Positions 16,506 to 24,640 of a stretch of 59,930 nt of DNA are shown here, piece by piece. How positions within the stretch are numbered: position 1 is the stretch's first letter; every line of letters begins with the position of its first letter. Where the stretch lies: NCBI GenBank assembly GCA_964526835.1, contig CAZGMK010000022.1, positions 1 through 59,930 on the forward strand, read 5' to 3'. The notes beneath the pieces were generated by a model, which was not told where the DNA came from, did no database searches, and worked only from the letters and a program-made list of their open reading frames with translations. A program made the translations under genes and the position numbers. The DNA comes from DAOSXA01 sp964526835 (GTDB taxonomy: Bacteria; Zixibacteria; MSB-5A5; GN15; FEB-12).

Positions 16506-18170
16506 ATGACGAAACTGACTATTCTACCGTCGCGAACAATCATCGAGATGAAGGAAGGCGAAACGGTCAAGGAGGCACTTGAAAGGAAAGGCTATCTCGC
16601 TCCCACCTCCTGCAACAACAGGAAACTCTGTGGGCACTGCCGTGTCTGGGTTCAGGCGCCCGAACCCCATCCTGCTACTCCCCACCGGTTGATCACGCCC
16701 GAACAGGCGCGCAAGGGCATGCGTCTGTCCTGCCGGATTCAGCCCGATGAGGACCTTTCCGTACGGCTCACCCATGATTTTCTTTCCGAAACGGAGTCCT
16801 CCGGTAGCAGGAGTGTTTCCAAAGTGTCCGCAACTCTTGCGCACGTGCGTGCGGGCTTTTCGCTCGATTTGGGAACCACTACACTCGTGGCTTCCCTGAT
16901 TGACCTGAAGTCGGGCCGGCGTATCGCCCAAGCTTCCCTGCTCAACCCGCAGATCCGCTATGGCCAGGATGCGATGACCCGCATCGATATGGGCTCTTCG
17001 CGGAAAGGTCTCGAAGAACTGGCGAGAGCTGTGCACGCCGGGATTCGCAAGCTGGTCATGCGGCTCTGCCACGAATCCGGTTTGGAACCCTGCGACATTC
17101 GGGACGCGGTCGTCGGCGGCAATACCACCATGCTGCAGTTGTGTGCGGGAATAGATCCCTCGCCACTGGGCCAGGCGCCCTTCGAAGTGGATATCGAAGG
17201 AGGACGTTGCTACTCGGCGAAAGCTTTGGGTATCCAGATCAATCCAGAGGCGCGAGTCTACATCCCGCCCATTATCCATGCCTTTGTGGGCTCTGACATC
17301 AGCTCGGGCCTGGTGAAATGCGATGGTTTCTTCAAAGACGGTGTTTCTACGCTGTTTATCGACGTCGGCACGAATGGCGAAGTGGGTCTTAGCCATAACG
17401 GCAATATGCTGGCTACCTCGGCGGCGGCCGGGCCGGCCTTTGAAGGTTCCGGCATATCCTGCGGAATGCTTGCTCTCCCCGGCGCCGTAACCGATGTCCA
17501 CTGCGAAGACGGAGACATCGAGTTCGAAACCATCGAGGATCGAGATCCAATCGGAATCTGCGCCAGCGGCATTGTCCATCTTACTGCGGTTCTGCTGGAG
17601 GTCGGTGTGCTCGATCACTCTGGCCTGATGTGCGACCCCGATGAGGGAGACCATCTGCCGCCACCGGTGCGGGGGCGGCTGATGGAACTCGAGCCGGACC
17701 TCATAGCCTTTCGCATTGCTGAAGGCGTATACTTCACTCAGGATGATGTCCGTCAGGTCCAACTGGCAAAATCCGCCATACGAACAGCTATCGACCAGAT
17801 GCTCGCATCTCAGAAACTTACGAGCGTCGACGAGCTTGTCATCGCGGGTGCGTTTGGGTCTCACCTTGACGCAGATTGCCTGGAGACTATCGGCATGATA
17901 CCGCCCAACCTGTTCAAGACCGTCACTTTCGCGGGCAATACCTCGCGTAAGGGGTGCGAGCAACTCCTCCACCGATCCGAGTTGCGCACGCGTCTGGAAT
18001 CCCGCATCGAGCGGGTTGACTACCTGTCTCTGGCGGAGAGCCCTGAATTCATGGACAGGTATATCGCCAACATGGAATTCCCAAAGGTGGACGCACGCTC
18101 ACGGATGGATTCGGTGCGGTTCTCCGGGGCGGTCAGCCGACCGGCCGTGGAAACATCCAAATCGCGTTAG
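16506..18170 (+). CDS. ATP-dependent reductive activator of the corrinoid protein (RACo-like, DUF4445)
   Basis: A 554-residue protein with an N-terminal plant-type [2Fe-2S] domain: TSCNNRKLCGHC (about 34-45) plus RLSC (~77). An ASKHA nucleotide-binding domain follows, with FSLDLGTTTLVASL (~119) and AVVGGNTTMLQL (~202), then IDVGTNGEVGL and ASAAAGPAFEGSGISCG. It reactivates Co(II) corrinoid proteins to Co(I) using ATP and a low-potential electron. The [2Fe-2S] type is that of RACo and its bacterial relatives, not archaeal RamA, which carries two [4Fe-4S] clusters. It follows the two MttB genes by 22 bp and precedes the DUF1638 gene by 8 bp. Confidence 0.9.
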   Translation: MTKLTILPSRTIIEMKEGETVKEALERKGYLAPTSCNNRKLCGHCRVWVQAPEPHPATPHRLITPEQARKGMRLSCRIQPDEDLSVRLTHDFLSETESSGSRSVSKVSATLAHVRAGFSLDLGTTTLVASLIDLKSGRRIAQASLLNPQIRYGQDAMTRIDMGSSRKGLEELARAVHAGIRKLVMRLCHESGLEPCDIRDAVVGGNTTMLQLCAGIDPSPLGQAPFEVDIEGGRCYSAKALGIQINPEARVYIPPIIHAFVGSDISSGLVKCDGFFKDGVSTLFIDVGTNGEVGLSHNGNMLATSAAAGPAFEGSGISCGMLALPGAVTDVHCEDGDIEFETIEDRDPIGICASGIVHLTAVLLEVGVLDHSGLMCDPDEGDHLPPPVRGRLMELEPDLIAFRIAEGVYFTQDDVRQVQLAKSAIRTAIDQMLASQKLTSVDELVIAGAFGSHLDADCLETIGMIPPNLFKTVTFAGNTSRKGCEQLLHRSELRTRLESRIERVDYLSLAESPEFMDRYIANMEFPKVDARSRMDSVRFSGAVSRPAVETSKSR

Positions 18171-18178
18171 AAGGACAC

Positions 18179-18856
18179 ATGAGCAATTCAGAACATCGAG
18201 TGGTCATCGCCTGTGGCGTATTCAGGCCGGAACTCGAAGCCCTTCGGGATGAAGAAGCGACCGTTGAGGTGCGGTTTCTTGACCAGAGCCTGCATCGTAC
18301 TCCGGAGTTGATGCCCGAGTTGATCCAGGAGCAGATCGAACAGGTTGCCTCTTATGCGTCCCGTATCATCCTCGGCTACGGCCTTTGCTCCAACGGCATA
18401 GTCGGCCTGAAGGCCCCCCGGCAGGGACTCATCATTCCCCGCGTACACGATTGCATCAGCCTCTTCCTGGGATCGTCGGGGGAGTACGAAGCTCGAATGG
18501 AGAAGGAGCCGGGTGTCTATTACCTCACCCCTGGATGGGTAGCCGAAGGCAAGGATCCGATCGGCATTGTTGAAGATGACTATACCGCGAGGGTCGGACG
18601 AGAAACAGCGATCTGGGCCATGAATGAAGAGCTCAAGCATTACACCAAGATAGCGTTCATCAATAACGGCGTAGGAGATGTCGACGCTCTGCGGCAGCGG
18701 ACCCATGAAAACGCCAGGTTCTTCAATAAGCAGTTCGATGAAGTGGATGGCAGTAACAAGTTCTTCCGCAGGATACTGTTCGGCCCCTACGACGATCCGG
18801 AGTTCATAACAGTGGCGGCCGGAGAGACAGTGGAGCAGGATATGTTCTTTGATTGA
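18179..18856 (+). CDS. DUF1638-family protein of corrinoid methyltransferase clusters
   Basis: A 225-residue soluble protein. HRVVIACGVFRPELEAL at the N-terminus, GYGLCSNGIVGL (about 66-77) and PRVHDCISLFLGS (about 88-100) are the conserved landmarks of DUF1638, a family repeatedly found beside MttB-type genes. The invariant Cys residues at the strand ends suggest metal or cofactor contact, but the biochemical role is unknown. It lies between the activator and the methyl-THF methyltransferase and is probably in the same transcript. Confidence 0.8.
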   Translation: MSNSEHRVVIACGVFRPELEALRDEEATVEVRFLDQSLHRTPELMPELIQEQIEQVASYASRIILGYGLCSNGIVGLKAPRQGLIIPRVHDCISLFLGSSGEYEARMEKEPGVYYLTPGWVAEGKDPIGIVEDDYTARVGRETAIWAMNEELKHYTKIAFINNGVGDVDALRQRTHENARFFNKQFDEVDGSNKFFRRILFGPYDDPEFITVAAGETVEQDMFFD

Positions 18857-18957
18857 CCCCCGTTCACTCGAAGCCCGAACGGTGTCGCGATTCGCTGCGG
18901 GGTCGGCCGCTGAGCTTCGCCGGGAACAGAAGGAACTGAAACAGAAGGATGGAGTAA

Positions 18958-19755
18958 ATGCTCATCGTCGGAGAATTGATCAACTCAAGCAGGAAGAAGA
19001 TCGCGAAAGCCGTCCGCGAAAAGGACACCGACCACATTTCGAAGATCGCCCGGGACCAGGCTGTAGCCGGCGCCTCGTATATCGATGTCAATGCGGGGAC
19101 ATTTGAGGAGAAGGAAGGCGAGTATCTCGCCTGGCTGGTGGAGACCGTCCAAGGGGCCGTCGACCTGCCTTGCTGCATCGATAGCCCCAATCCCAGGGCC
19201 ATCGAGGCAGCTCTGAGAGTACACCAGGGCACGCCTCTGCTCAACTCTATCTCGCTCGAACAGGACCGCTTCGATGCCGTACTGCCCTTTGTCAGAGGTA
19301 CCGACAATAAGGTAATCGCCCTCGCCATCGGTGAAGCCGGTATGCCGACGAGCGCCGATGATCGCATTGCCAACGCTCGAAGACTGCTGGGGCGATTGCA
19401 GGAACACAGCGTCCCGCAAGGCAACATTTATGTCGACCTCCTGGCGGAGCCGATCTCATCGAACTCTCGAGTGGGCATGTTCTTCCTGAAGGCACTGAGG
19501 GCGATCTCCGGCGAGTTCCCCGAGGTCCACAAGATATGTGGTGTGTCCAATTCCTCTTACGGGCTGCCCAGGCGCAAGCGGATCAACCAGGTCTTCGCTG
19601 TGATGGCCATAGCTAACGGTCTGGATTCGTGCATTGTCAATCCGCTGGATAGCAGACTAATCGGGGATATTGTTGCTGCAGAGACTCTGGCTGGTCGCGA
19701 TGAGTACTGCGAGCGCTACCTGAACGCCTATCGCGACGGACTCCTGAGTCAGTAA
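18958..19755 (+). CDS. Methyl-THF:corrinoid protein methyltransferase (AcsE/MtgA-like)
   Basis: A 265-residue pterin-binding (dihydropteroate synthase-like) TIM barrel. MLIVGELINSSRKKIAKAV starts at ATG 18958 with GGAG close upstream. DVNAGTFEEKEGEYLAWLV (about 42-60) and CGVSNSSYGLPRRKRIN (about 196-212) match the methyl-THF methyltransferases, the latter holding the Asn that assists folate protonation. It would move the methyl group between the corrinoid protein and tetrahydrofolate, linking the MttB enzymes to MetFV. The 101-bp gap before it shows no gene or terminator. Confidence 0.9.
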   Translation: MLIVGELINSSRKKIAKAVREKDTDHISKIARDQAVAGASYIDVNAGTFEEKEGEYLAWLVETVQGAVDLPCCIDSPNPRAIEAALRVHQGTPLLNSISLEQDRFDAVLPFVRGTDNKVIALAIGEAGMPTSADDRIANARRLLGRLQEHSVPQGNIYVDLLAEPISSNSRVGMFFLKALRAISGEFPEVHKICGVSNSSYGLPRRKRINQVFAVMAIANGLDSCIVNPLDSRLIGDIVAAETLAGRDEYCERYLNAYRDGLLSQ

Positions 19756-19783
19756 TTGTCGAGTGAAGGAGGAAGGAATTACC

Positions 19784-20623
19784 ATGAGTGCCGACTATTC
19801 GGAAACAACAGAACGAGCCAGGCAGTACTACAACAGCAAGGATGCCCACTCCTTCTACACCACCATCTGGGGTGGCGAAGACCATCACCTGGGGATCTAC
19901 GAGTCGCCTGATGAGTCGATATACGATGCCAGCCGGCGAATAGTCGACCATATGGCTGCAAGGATCCGTAACCTGTCGTCTGAGAGCAACCTGATCGATG
20001 TAGGATCGGGTTTCGGAGGAACCGCCCGGCACCTGGCTCGTTGGTTCGGCTGCAGGGTCACCTGCCTCAACTTAAGCGAAGTGGAAAACAAGCGTAACCG
20101 CAAGATGAACGCCGAGCAGGGCCTGGACCATCTTATCACGGTGATAGACGGCAACTTCGAGGATCTGCCCGTTAGGGACGGACAATTCGACTGCGTCTGG
20201 TCCCAGGATGCTATTCTTCATAGCGGCCAGAGGGACCGCGTCTTGTCCGAGATGAAGCGAGTACTCAAGAGCGGGGGAGAGGCTATGTTCACCGACATCA
20301 TGCAGGCGGATGAATGCCCCGAAAACGTCATCGAACCCATTCTCGCACGCATCCACCTGGATTCCCTGGGCTCACCGGACTTCTATATCGACACCGCCCG
20401 GGACCTGGGATTTGAAATTATCGAGCATGAAGACCTGACCCCCCATCTGATTACCCACTATAGCAGGGTCCTCGAGGAAACCGAGAAGCACGAATCCGAA
20501 CTGCTGGACTGTGTCTCCCGGGATTATCTTGACAACATGAGGGTCGGTTTGCAGCACTGGATCGACGGTGGTCGGAACGGCCATCTGGCCTGGGGGCTCT
20601 TCCACTTTCGCCTGCCGTCCTGA
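19784..20623 (+). CDS. Sarcosine/dimethylglycine-type N-methyltransferase (SAM-dependent)
   Basis: A protein of 279 residues starting at ATG 19784, with AAGGAGGAAGG 8 bp upstream; an in-frame GTG at 19763 is less likely. The N-terminus has ARQYYNSKDAHSFYTTIWGG and EDHHLGIYESPDESI, the signature of sarcosine/dimethylglycine methyltransferases that make glycine betaine from SAM. The SAM motif is LIDVGSGFGGTARHLA (about 67-82), and WSQDAILHS (about 143-151) is a further motif of the fold. It is 28 bp after the methyl-THF methyltransferase gene and is likely co-transcribed. A betaine-building enzyme inside a demethylation cluster is unexpected. A different amine or related acceptor cannot be excluded. 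Confidence 0.8.
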   Translation: MSADYSETTERARQYYNSKDAHSFYTTIWGGEDHHLGIYESPDESIYDASRRIVDHMAARIRNLSSESNLIDVGSGFGGTARHLARWFGCRVTCLNLSEVENKRNRKMNAEQGLDHLITVIDGNFEDLPVRDGQFDCVWSQDAILHSGQRDRVLSEMKRVLKSGGEAMFTDIMQADECPENVIEPILARIHLDSLGSPDFYIDTARDLGFEIIEHEDLTPHLITHYSRVLEETEKHESELLDCVSRDYLDNMRVGLQHWIDGGRNGHLAWGLFHFRLPS

Positions 20624-20795
20624 GGCGGTCTGGTGATCGAAGGGAACACGCATGAATATAGCCTGCGCGGTAGAACCACGTTGGCGGCCGAGACGTCCGT
20701 CAACCACGCAAATATCATATCGGTGGAGGCCAGAGTGTCCCCGGCCCAGCCACTTGGCAATTGGTTCTGTCAGTTGGGCGTTTTGATCTTCGCGG

Positions 20796-22001
20796 TCACC
20801 GGCACAGACGCTCGGCCAGCAGGTGCAGAAATAGGCCCACGTCAGTAACGACCCCGATGGTCTGGAGGGACCCACGATCTTTGAGCTTGGTTACGACCGC
20901 CGGGTTGATGTCGACACAGACTGTCAGCACCCGCGCCGGCAACATGTTGCCGACCGCGATTGAGTGCAGCATCGATGAGAGCATCAGCACGATGTCGACG
21001 TTTCGGATCATCCTGGCGTAATCGTCCTGGGCGGCGTTCATGTCGGTGATAGTCTCGGGCAGAGGACCATCGTCACGGAGCGACCCGGCCAGCGACAACG
21101 GAATTCCTGCGTGAACGGTTTCGTACATGACCCCGCTGCCAACCAGACCCTCCCCGATCAGGGCCGCTATCGAACCCGCGCGGCGGACCTCGTTGATTGC
21201 CCGCAGGTGATTGCGATGTCCCATTTCGACCGGCTTGCCGGTTGTCAGGTCGGTTCCCAGTGATGTCCCGTAGAGGGCATTCTCGATATCGTGGACAGCC
21301 AGCGCGTTACCGGCCAGCAGACGGTGAATATGTCCGCTGCGAATCAGCCGCGCCAGTTCGGGCGCGCCGCCGGTATGGACAACCACCGGCCCGGCCACTG
21401 CAGCCACCTTTCGGGAGTGGTCCTGCATCAGGTCGGCGACCCGGTCGACGGCCAGGCGGACCTTGCGCTCCGAGGACACCTCGCCGGACATGAAACCGAA
21501 TTCATCGCGGCTGCGTTCGGCGAATTGCGGCTGTACCTTGATCCCTGTGAGACCGGTGACAACCAGGTCACCCTTCATGATCTCGCGGAATTTCTTCACT
21601 GTCGCGCCGCCGTTCGCCACCACGATGACACCATCCATCCGAATTCGGTCGACTTCGACCCACTCGCCATGGCGGCGAATGAGTGTCTGGTGGTTGGTGG
21701 TGCTGTAGAAGTCGGCCGGTACGACGCCGTCGGCCGGTGCGGGCGCGACTACCGCCTCTTCGTCACGGCTGACCCGGCAGCCGAGGGCTGAGAGCTTCAG
21801 CAGGATCGTGTTCATCGCCTCAACCGAGTCGGTCTGGACCGACAGACGGGCCACCGTCGGTTCCTCGTTAGTGCGGCCGATGTCGAATTGGAGTATTTCG
21901 AAACTGCCGCCGTCGGAGATGATAGTATCGAAAATGCGGCGCATCAGCCCGGAGTCGATCAGGTGTCCGCTGGCTCGGATTTCCTTGCTTATATCAGCCA
22001 T
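20796..22001 (-). CDS. TIGR00300/LOR-SDH-type ornithine cyclodeaminase-like protein
   Basis: A 401-residue protein taken from ATG 22001 (MADISKEIRASGHLIDS); upstream in-frame starts at up to 22061 exist. It has GLTGIKVQPQFAER-type and FGFMSGEVSSERK segments, KVAAVAGPVVVHTGG (about 222-236), and a C-terminal Rossmann-like region with NMLPARVLTVCVDINPAVV. This is the archaeal-type ornithine cyclodeaminase/LOR-SDH C-terminal family, reported to turn ornithine into proline with NAD in methanogens. It is convergent with the methyltransferase cluster and divergent from the next gene. A link to proline betaine metabolism is possible but unproven. Confidence 0.7.
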   Translation of the reverse strand: MADISKEIRASGHLIDSGLMRRIFDTIISDGGSFEILQFDIGRTNEEPTVARLSVQTDSVEAMNTILLKLSALGCRVSRDEEAVVAPAPADGVVPADFYSTTNHQTLIRRHGEWVEVDRIRMDGVIVVANGGATVKKFREIMKGDLVVTGLTGIKVQPQFAERSRDEFGFMSGEVSSERKVRLAVDRVADLMQDHSRKVAAVAGPVVVHTGGAPELARLIRSGHIHRLLAGNALAVHDIENALYGTSLGTDLTTGKPVEMGHRNHLRAINEVRRAGSIAALIGEGLVGSGVMYETVHAGIPLSLAGSLRDDGPLPETITDMNAAQDDYARMIRNVDIVLMLSSMLHSIAVGNMLPARVLTVCVDINPAVVTKLKDRGSLQTIGVVTDVGLFLHLLAERLCR

Positions 22002-22101
22002 ACACCAGTTATCGGACAGACGGCGCCGATGGTTGACCCGCTGCGTCTCACGCCGTATCATTGGCCGATGAAGACTGTCGCCGCCTGTCAGTGGAGTTAC
22101 C

Positions 22102-22878
22102 GTGAGCAGTGAGTCGCCGCCCTACAGCAAACTGGCTATCATCTACGACCAGATGGGGCAGGATCGGCACTCCAAAGACATGGTCCTGTATACGCAGGAG
22201 CTCTTCGACCGGCTGAACTTCCAGCCCCGGGACGGGCTCGACCTCTGTTGCGGGACCGGAACGGCCCTGGCCCTGCTTGATGATATGGGCTACCGGATGT
22301 CCGGCCTTGATGGTTCTGCGGCCATGCTGACGGTGGCCGCCCGCAAGCTGAAGGGGAGAGGGATACAGCTCTATCACAAGCAACTGCCCCGGTTCAGGCT
22401 GCTGGCCGACGACGATTCCTCGCGCCGGCGCCGTTTCGACTTCGTGACCAGTTTCTATGACTCGCTGAATTATCTTATAACCGCCAGTGATCTGGAGGCG
22501 GCCTTCAGGTCGGTCAGGAGTCACCTGCGCCCCGGCGGGCTGTTTGTATTCGACATGAACACCCCGCGAGCCCTTCAGGTGATCTGGGACGAGCAGGTTT
22601 ATGCCGATTCATGTGACGACATCGCCTGGGTCTGGAAGAACGAGTACGATCCGAAACGACGTGTGGCGGCCTGCTATGCAACCTGCTTTTGTCGAAAGGG
22701 GAGTGCGTGGCGGCGGTTCGACGAAGTGCACCTGGAGCGCGGGTACGAGAATGATCAGATAAAGCGCCTGTTGGAACGCGCCGGACTCAGGATACGCGGC
22801 TTCTACAAATGCGGGACCTTCCGTCGCCCGGGACCGAAGACCTATCGAATCGCCGTCGTGGGGCAACGACCGAAATAG
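22102..22878 (+). CDS. Class I SAM-dependent methyltransferase, substrate unknown
   Basis: A protein of 258 residues with GTG start at 22102 and GTGGAG just upstream. KLAIIYDQMGQDRHSKDMV leads into the SAM motif GLDLCCGTGTALALLDDMG (about 46-64), then LDGSAAMLTVAARKL and FDFVTSFYDSLNYL (about 113-126), and HLRPGGLFVFDMNTPRAL. This is a generic methyltransf_25-type enzyme, of the kind often acting on small molecules. It is divergent from the TIGR00300 gene with about 100 bp between them that must hold both promoters. It shows no clear N-methylglycine signature, unlike the neighbour at 19784. Confidence 0.8.
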   Translation: MSSESPPYSKLAIIYDQMGQDRHSKDMVLYTQELFDRLNFQPRDGLDLCCGTGTALALLDDMGYRMSGLDGSAAMLTVAARKLKGRGIQLYHKQLPRFRLLADDDSSRRRRFDFVTSFYDSLNYLITASDLEAAFRSVRSHLRPGGLFVFDMNTPRALQVIWDEQVYADSCDDIAWVWKNEYDPKRRVAACYATCFCRKGSAWRRFDEVHLERGYENDQIKRLLERAGLRIRGFYKCGTFRRPGPKTYRIAVVGQRPK

Positions 22879-22887
22879 TGAAGGGTG

Positions 22888-23586
22888 CTACGGAGAGGCT
22901 TTCATCCCCACCACGATGGCTGTTGTGCACATATTGTAGTTTTCCTGCTGGATCCACGTTTCCTTCGTAATCAAGTTCGTGTACACCAGTTCGATTCTCG
23001 GTTCGGCTAGACGGTAGCTTATATCCGCCCATGCGAAGAGTCTCTTGGTCATCCTGAAAGTGAACCCTATGCGAAAGGTCCCGACAAGATAGTCCGTGCC
23101 AAGATCGTACATTTGGACCCTGGTACGTTCATCGTAAGGCGGGAGTTCTTCCGGTGCAGGCGTGTCTGAGGATTTGCTTACATCCAAGATACCTATTCCC
23201 ATCCCGGCATACGGCGCCAGCCGCCTTGCTTCGACCTGGAGCAGCCAGCCGACCTCCGGATGAAGGATCGTGAGCCAGCCGGAGGGCAATGCGCGCCACT
23301 TCGCCTCAGCCCACTCCAACGAGAATGTGGCGTACGGTATGACCGGCCTCCAGCGCAGGTACTCAACCCACAGCGCTCCGCCATAGGCCTGGTGCATTAC
23401 ATCACTTGCGTGGGAAAGGCGGAGGCTCGCTCCACCACGGATCAGGCGTCGCTTCCCTTGTTTCTCTTCTTCCGTCTGCTCCCAATACTTGGCCCAACGA
23501 TCCGCCAAAGGTTCGTCTTCATCCTTAGCCGGCACAATCGAGGGCATCAGGACAGCCACCGCCAGAAGCATCCATGTAAGCTTCAC
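22888..23586 (-). CDS. Exported beta-rich, probably outer-membrane protein
   Basis: A protein of 232 residues with a clear signal peptide (MKLTWMLLAVAVLMPSIVPA-K). The mature part alternates short hydrophobic and polar strands (GGALWVEYLRWRP, PYATFSLEWAEAKW, FRIGFTFRMTKRLFAW) and ends in a Pro-terminated strand AIVVGMKASP. The pattern suggests a small beta-barrel, but no named family was recognised. It is convergent with the methyltransferase at 22102, the stops being 9 bp apart. Confidence 0.6.
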   Translation of the reverse strand: MKLTWMLLAVAVLMPSIVPAKDEDEPLADRWAKYWEQTEEEKQGKRRLIRGGASLRLSHASDVMHQAYGGALWVEYLRWRPVIPYATFSLEWAEAKWRALPSGWLTILHPEVGWLLQVEARRLAPYAGMGIGILDVSKSSDTPAPEELPPYDERTRVQMYDLGTDYLVGTFRIGFTFRMTKRLFAWADISYRLAEPRIELVYTNLITKETWIQQENYNMCTTAIVVGMKASP

Positions 23587-23791
23587 CTGACCTCCTTGTT
23601 CTCAGTCTAGCTCACCTTGTGAGTCCCTCTACTGGGCTTTCTGAAAATGCCCTTAGCCAATGGTTGACCGTCTACACTGCTCTTGATCGGGCGACTCGGG
23701 TCGCCCGCTGCGTGGCATAACGGCCTCTCTCGCGTAGGTGCGGGCTTGTCTCCGCGGCATCGGCGGGAGAACCGAACTTTGTCAACAGGGC

Positions 23792-24337
23792 CTATGGACA
23801 TGGGACCGGCGGCGGGCCGCCCATAAACATATAGTCCACGAGGTAAACCAGGTCGCTGATGTTGATGATCTCATTGTCGCCGTCGACGTCGGCTTCCAGC
23901 GGGCAGATCGGCAAGTCCCCTCCAAGAAACATGTATGAGACAAGGTAGACCAGGTCGGAGATATCGGGAATCGTTTCGCCGGAGTGGTTTACGTCACCGC
24001 GAATACTGCAGCAGCCCTCGGCCTCGGTCCAGTTCTGCCAGAAGCCGCTGTGAAGCGTATTCGTGCCGATGGTCGAGAATCCCGCAGCGGTCTGGCCGAT
24101 CGTGCTTCCGAGGGTGTACGAGCCGACTGTCGTCATGCCACCACCACCAGAGACTACTTGCCAGTGCACCCCGGCATCCCTGGAGTCGGCCGGTTCTGTT
24201 GGCGGCGCGGCTTTCAACTGCTCGGTCTGGAGGATATCGACTTTCGTCGGCGCCTTGGTTTCCTTGTTGAGCTTCACCTGCCCGGCCATGGCCAATGAAC
24301 TCATGAGCAGTACTGCCGCAATTACGCGTATTGTCAC
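23792..24337 (-). CDS. Small secreted protein with dockerin-like repeats
   Basis: A protein of 181 residues with GTG start at 24337 and GGAGG 5 bp before it. The signal peptide is VIAAVLLMSSLAMAG. A middle motif WQVVSGGGGMTTVGSYTLGS ending in HSGFWQNW is a repeat widely seen in secreted bacterial proteins. The C-terminal half contains two dockerin-like units, GDVNHSGETIPDISDLVYLV and ADVDGDNEIINISDLVYLV, each ending in YMF-GG. It is closely related in plan to the gene at 24641 and shares its tail with 979-2424. Function unknown. Confidence 0.75.
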   Translation of the reverse strand: MTIRVIAAVLLMSSLAMAGQVKLNKETKAPTKVDILQTEQLKAAPPTEPADSRDAGVHWQVVSGGGGMTTVGSYTLGSTIGQTAAGFSTIGTNTLHSGFWQNWTEAEGCCSIRGDVNHSGETIPDISDLVYLVSYMFLGGDLPICPLEADVDGDNEIINISDLVYLVDYMFMGGPPPVPCP

Positions 24338-24640
24338 CTGACCCTCCGTTCGTAGCTGAATAGTGCTATTTCTTCCACGTCCTCAATCCCACCTCGCGCG
24401 TCCGCAATCAGGGTATTACCATTGCGGGACAGGCTCACTAAGGCCCTTGGTAGATTCATTATCAGGCTCCTCAATGGATGCACATACATATCACGCCAGA
24501 GATCGATGGCAGGATCAGGATGTTTTGACAAGCCCTGCCGGGAGAGCCATTACAAATATAGTGCTCAAGTGCGTTTCTTCCAAGACAGAAAGCCCTCGGC
24601 GGCAACAGGCGCTCCACAATTGGTTAATTCCTGACCAAGA
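24338..24640. other. Intergenic stretch between two dockerin-like genes
   Basis: These 303 bp hold no convincing gene. A reverse frame of 65 codons (24334-24531) overlaps the upstream region of the 23792-24337 gene and has no ribosome site. No terminator hairpin with a T-run was seen. Confidence 0.35.

Noticed and set aside
14897..17972. Long open frames on the reverse strand (557 and 482 codons) opposite the second MttB and the activator genes
   Set aside because: They are antisense to genes with full family motifs, have no recognisable domains and follow from the high-GC codon bias of the forward genes.
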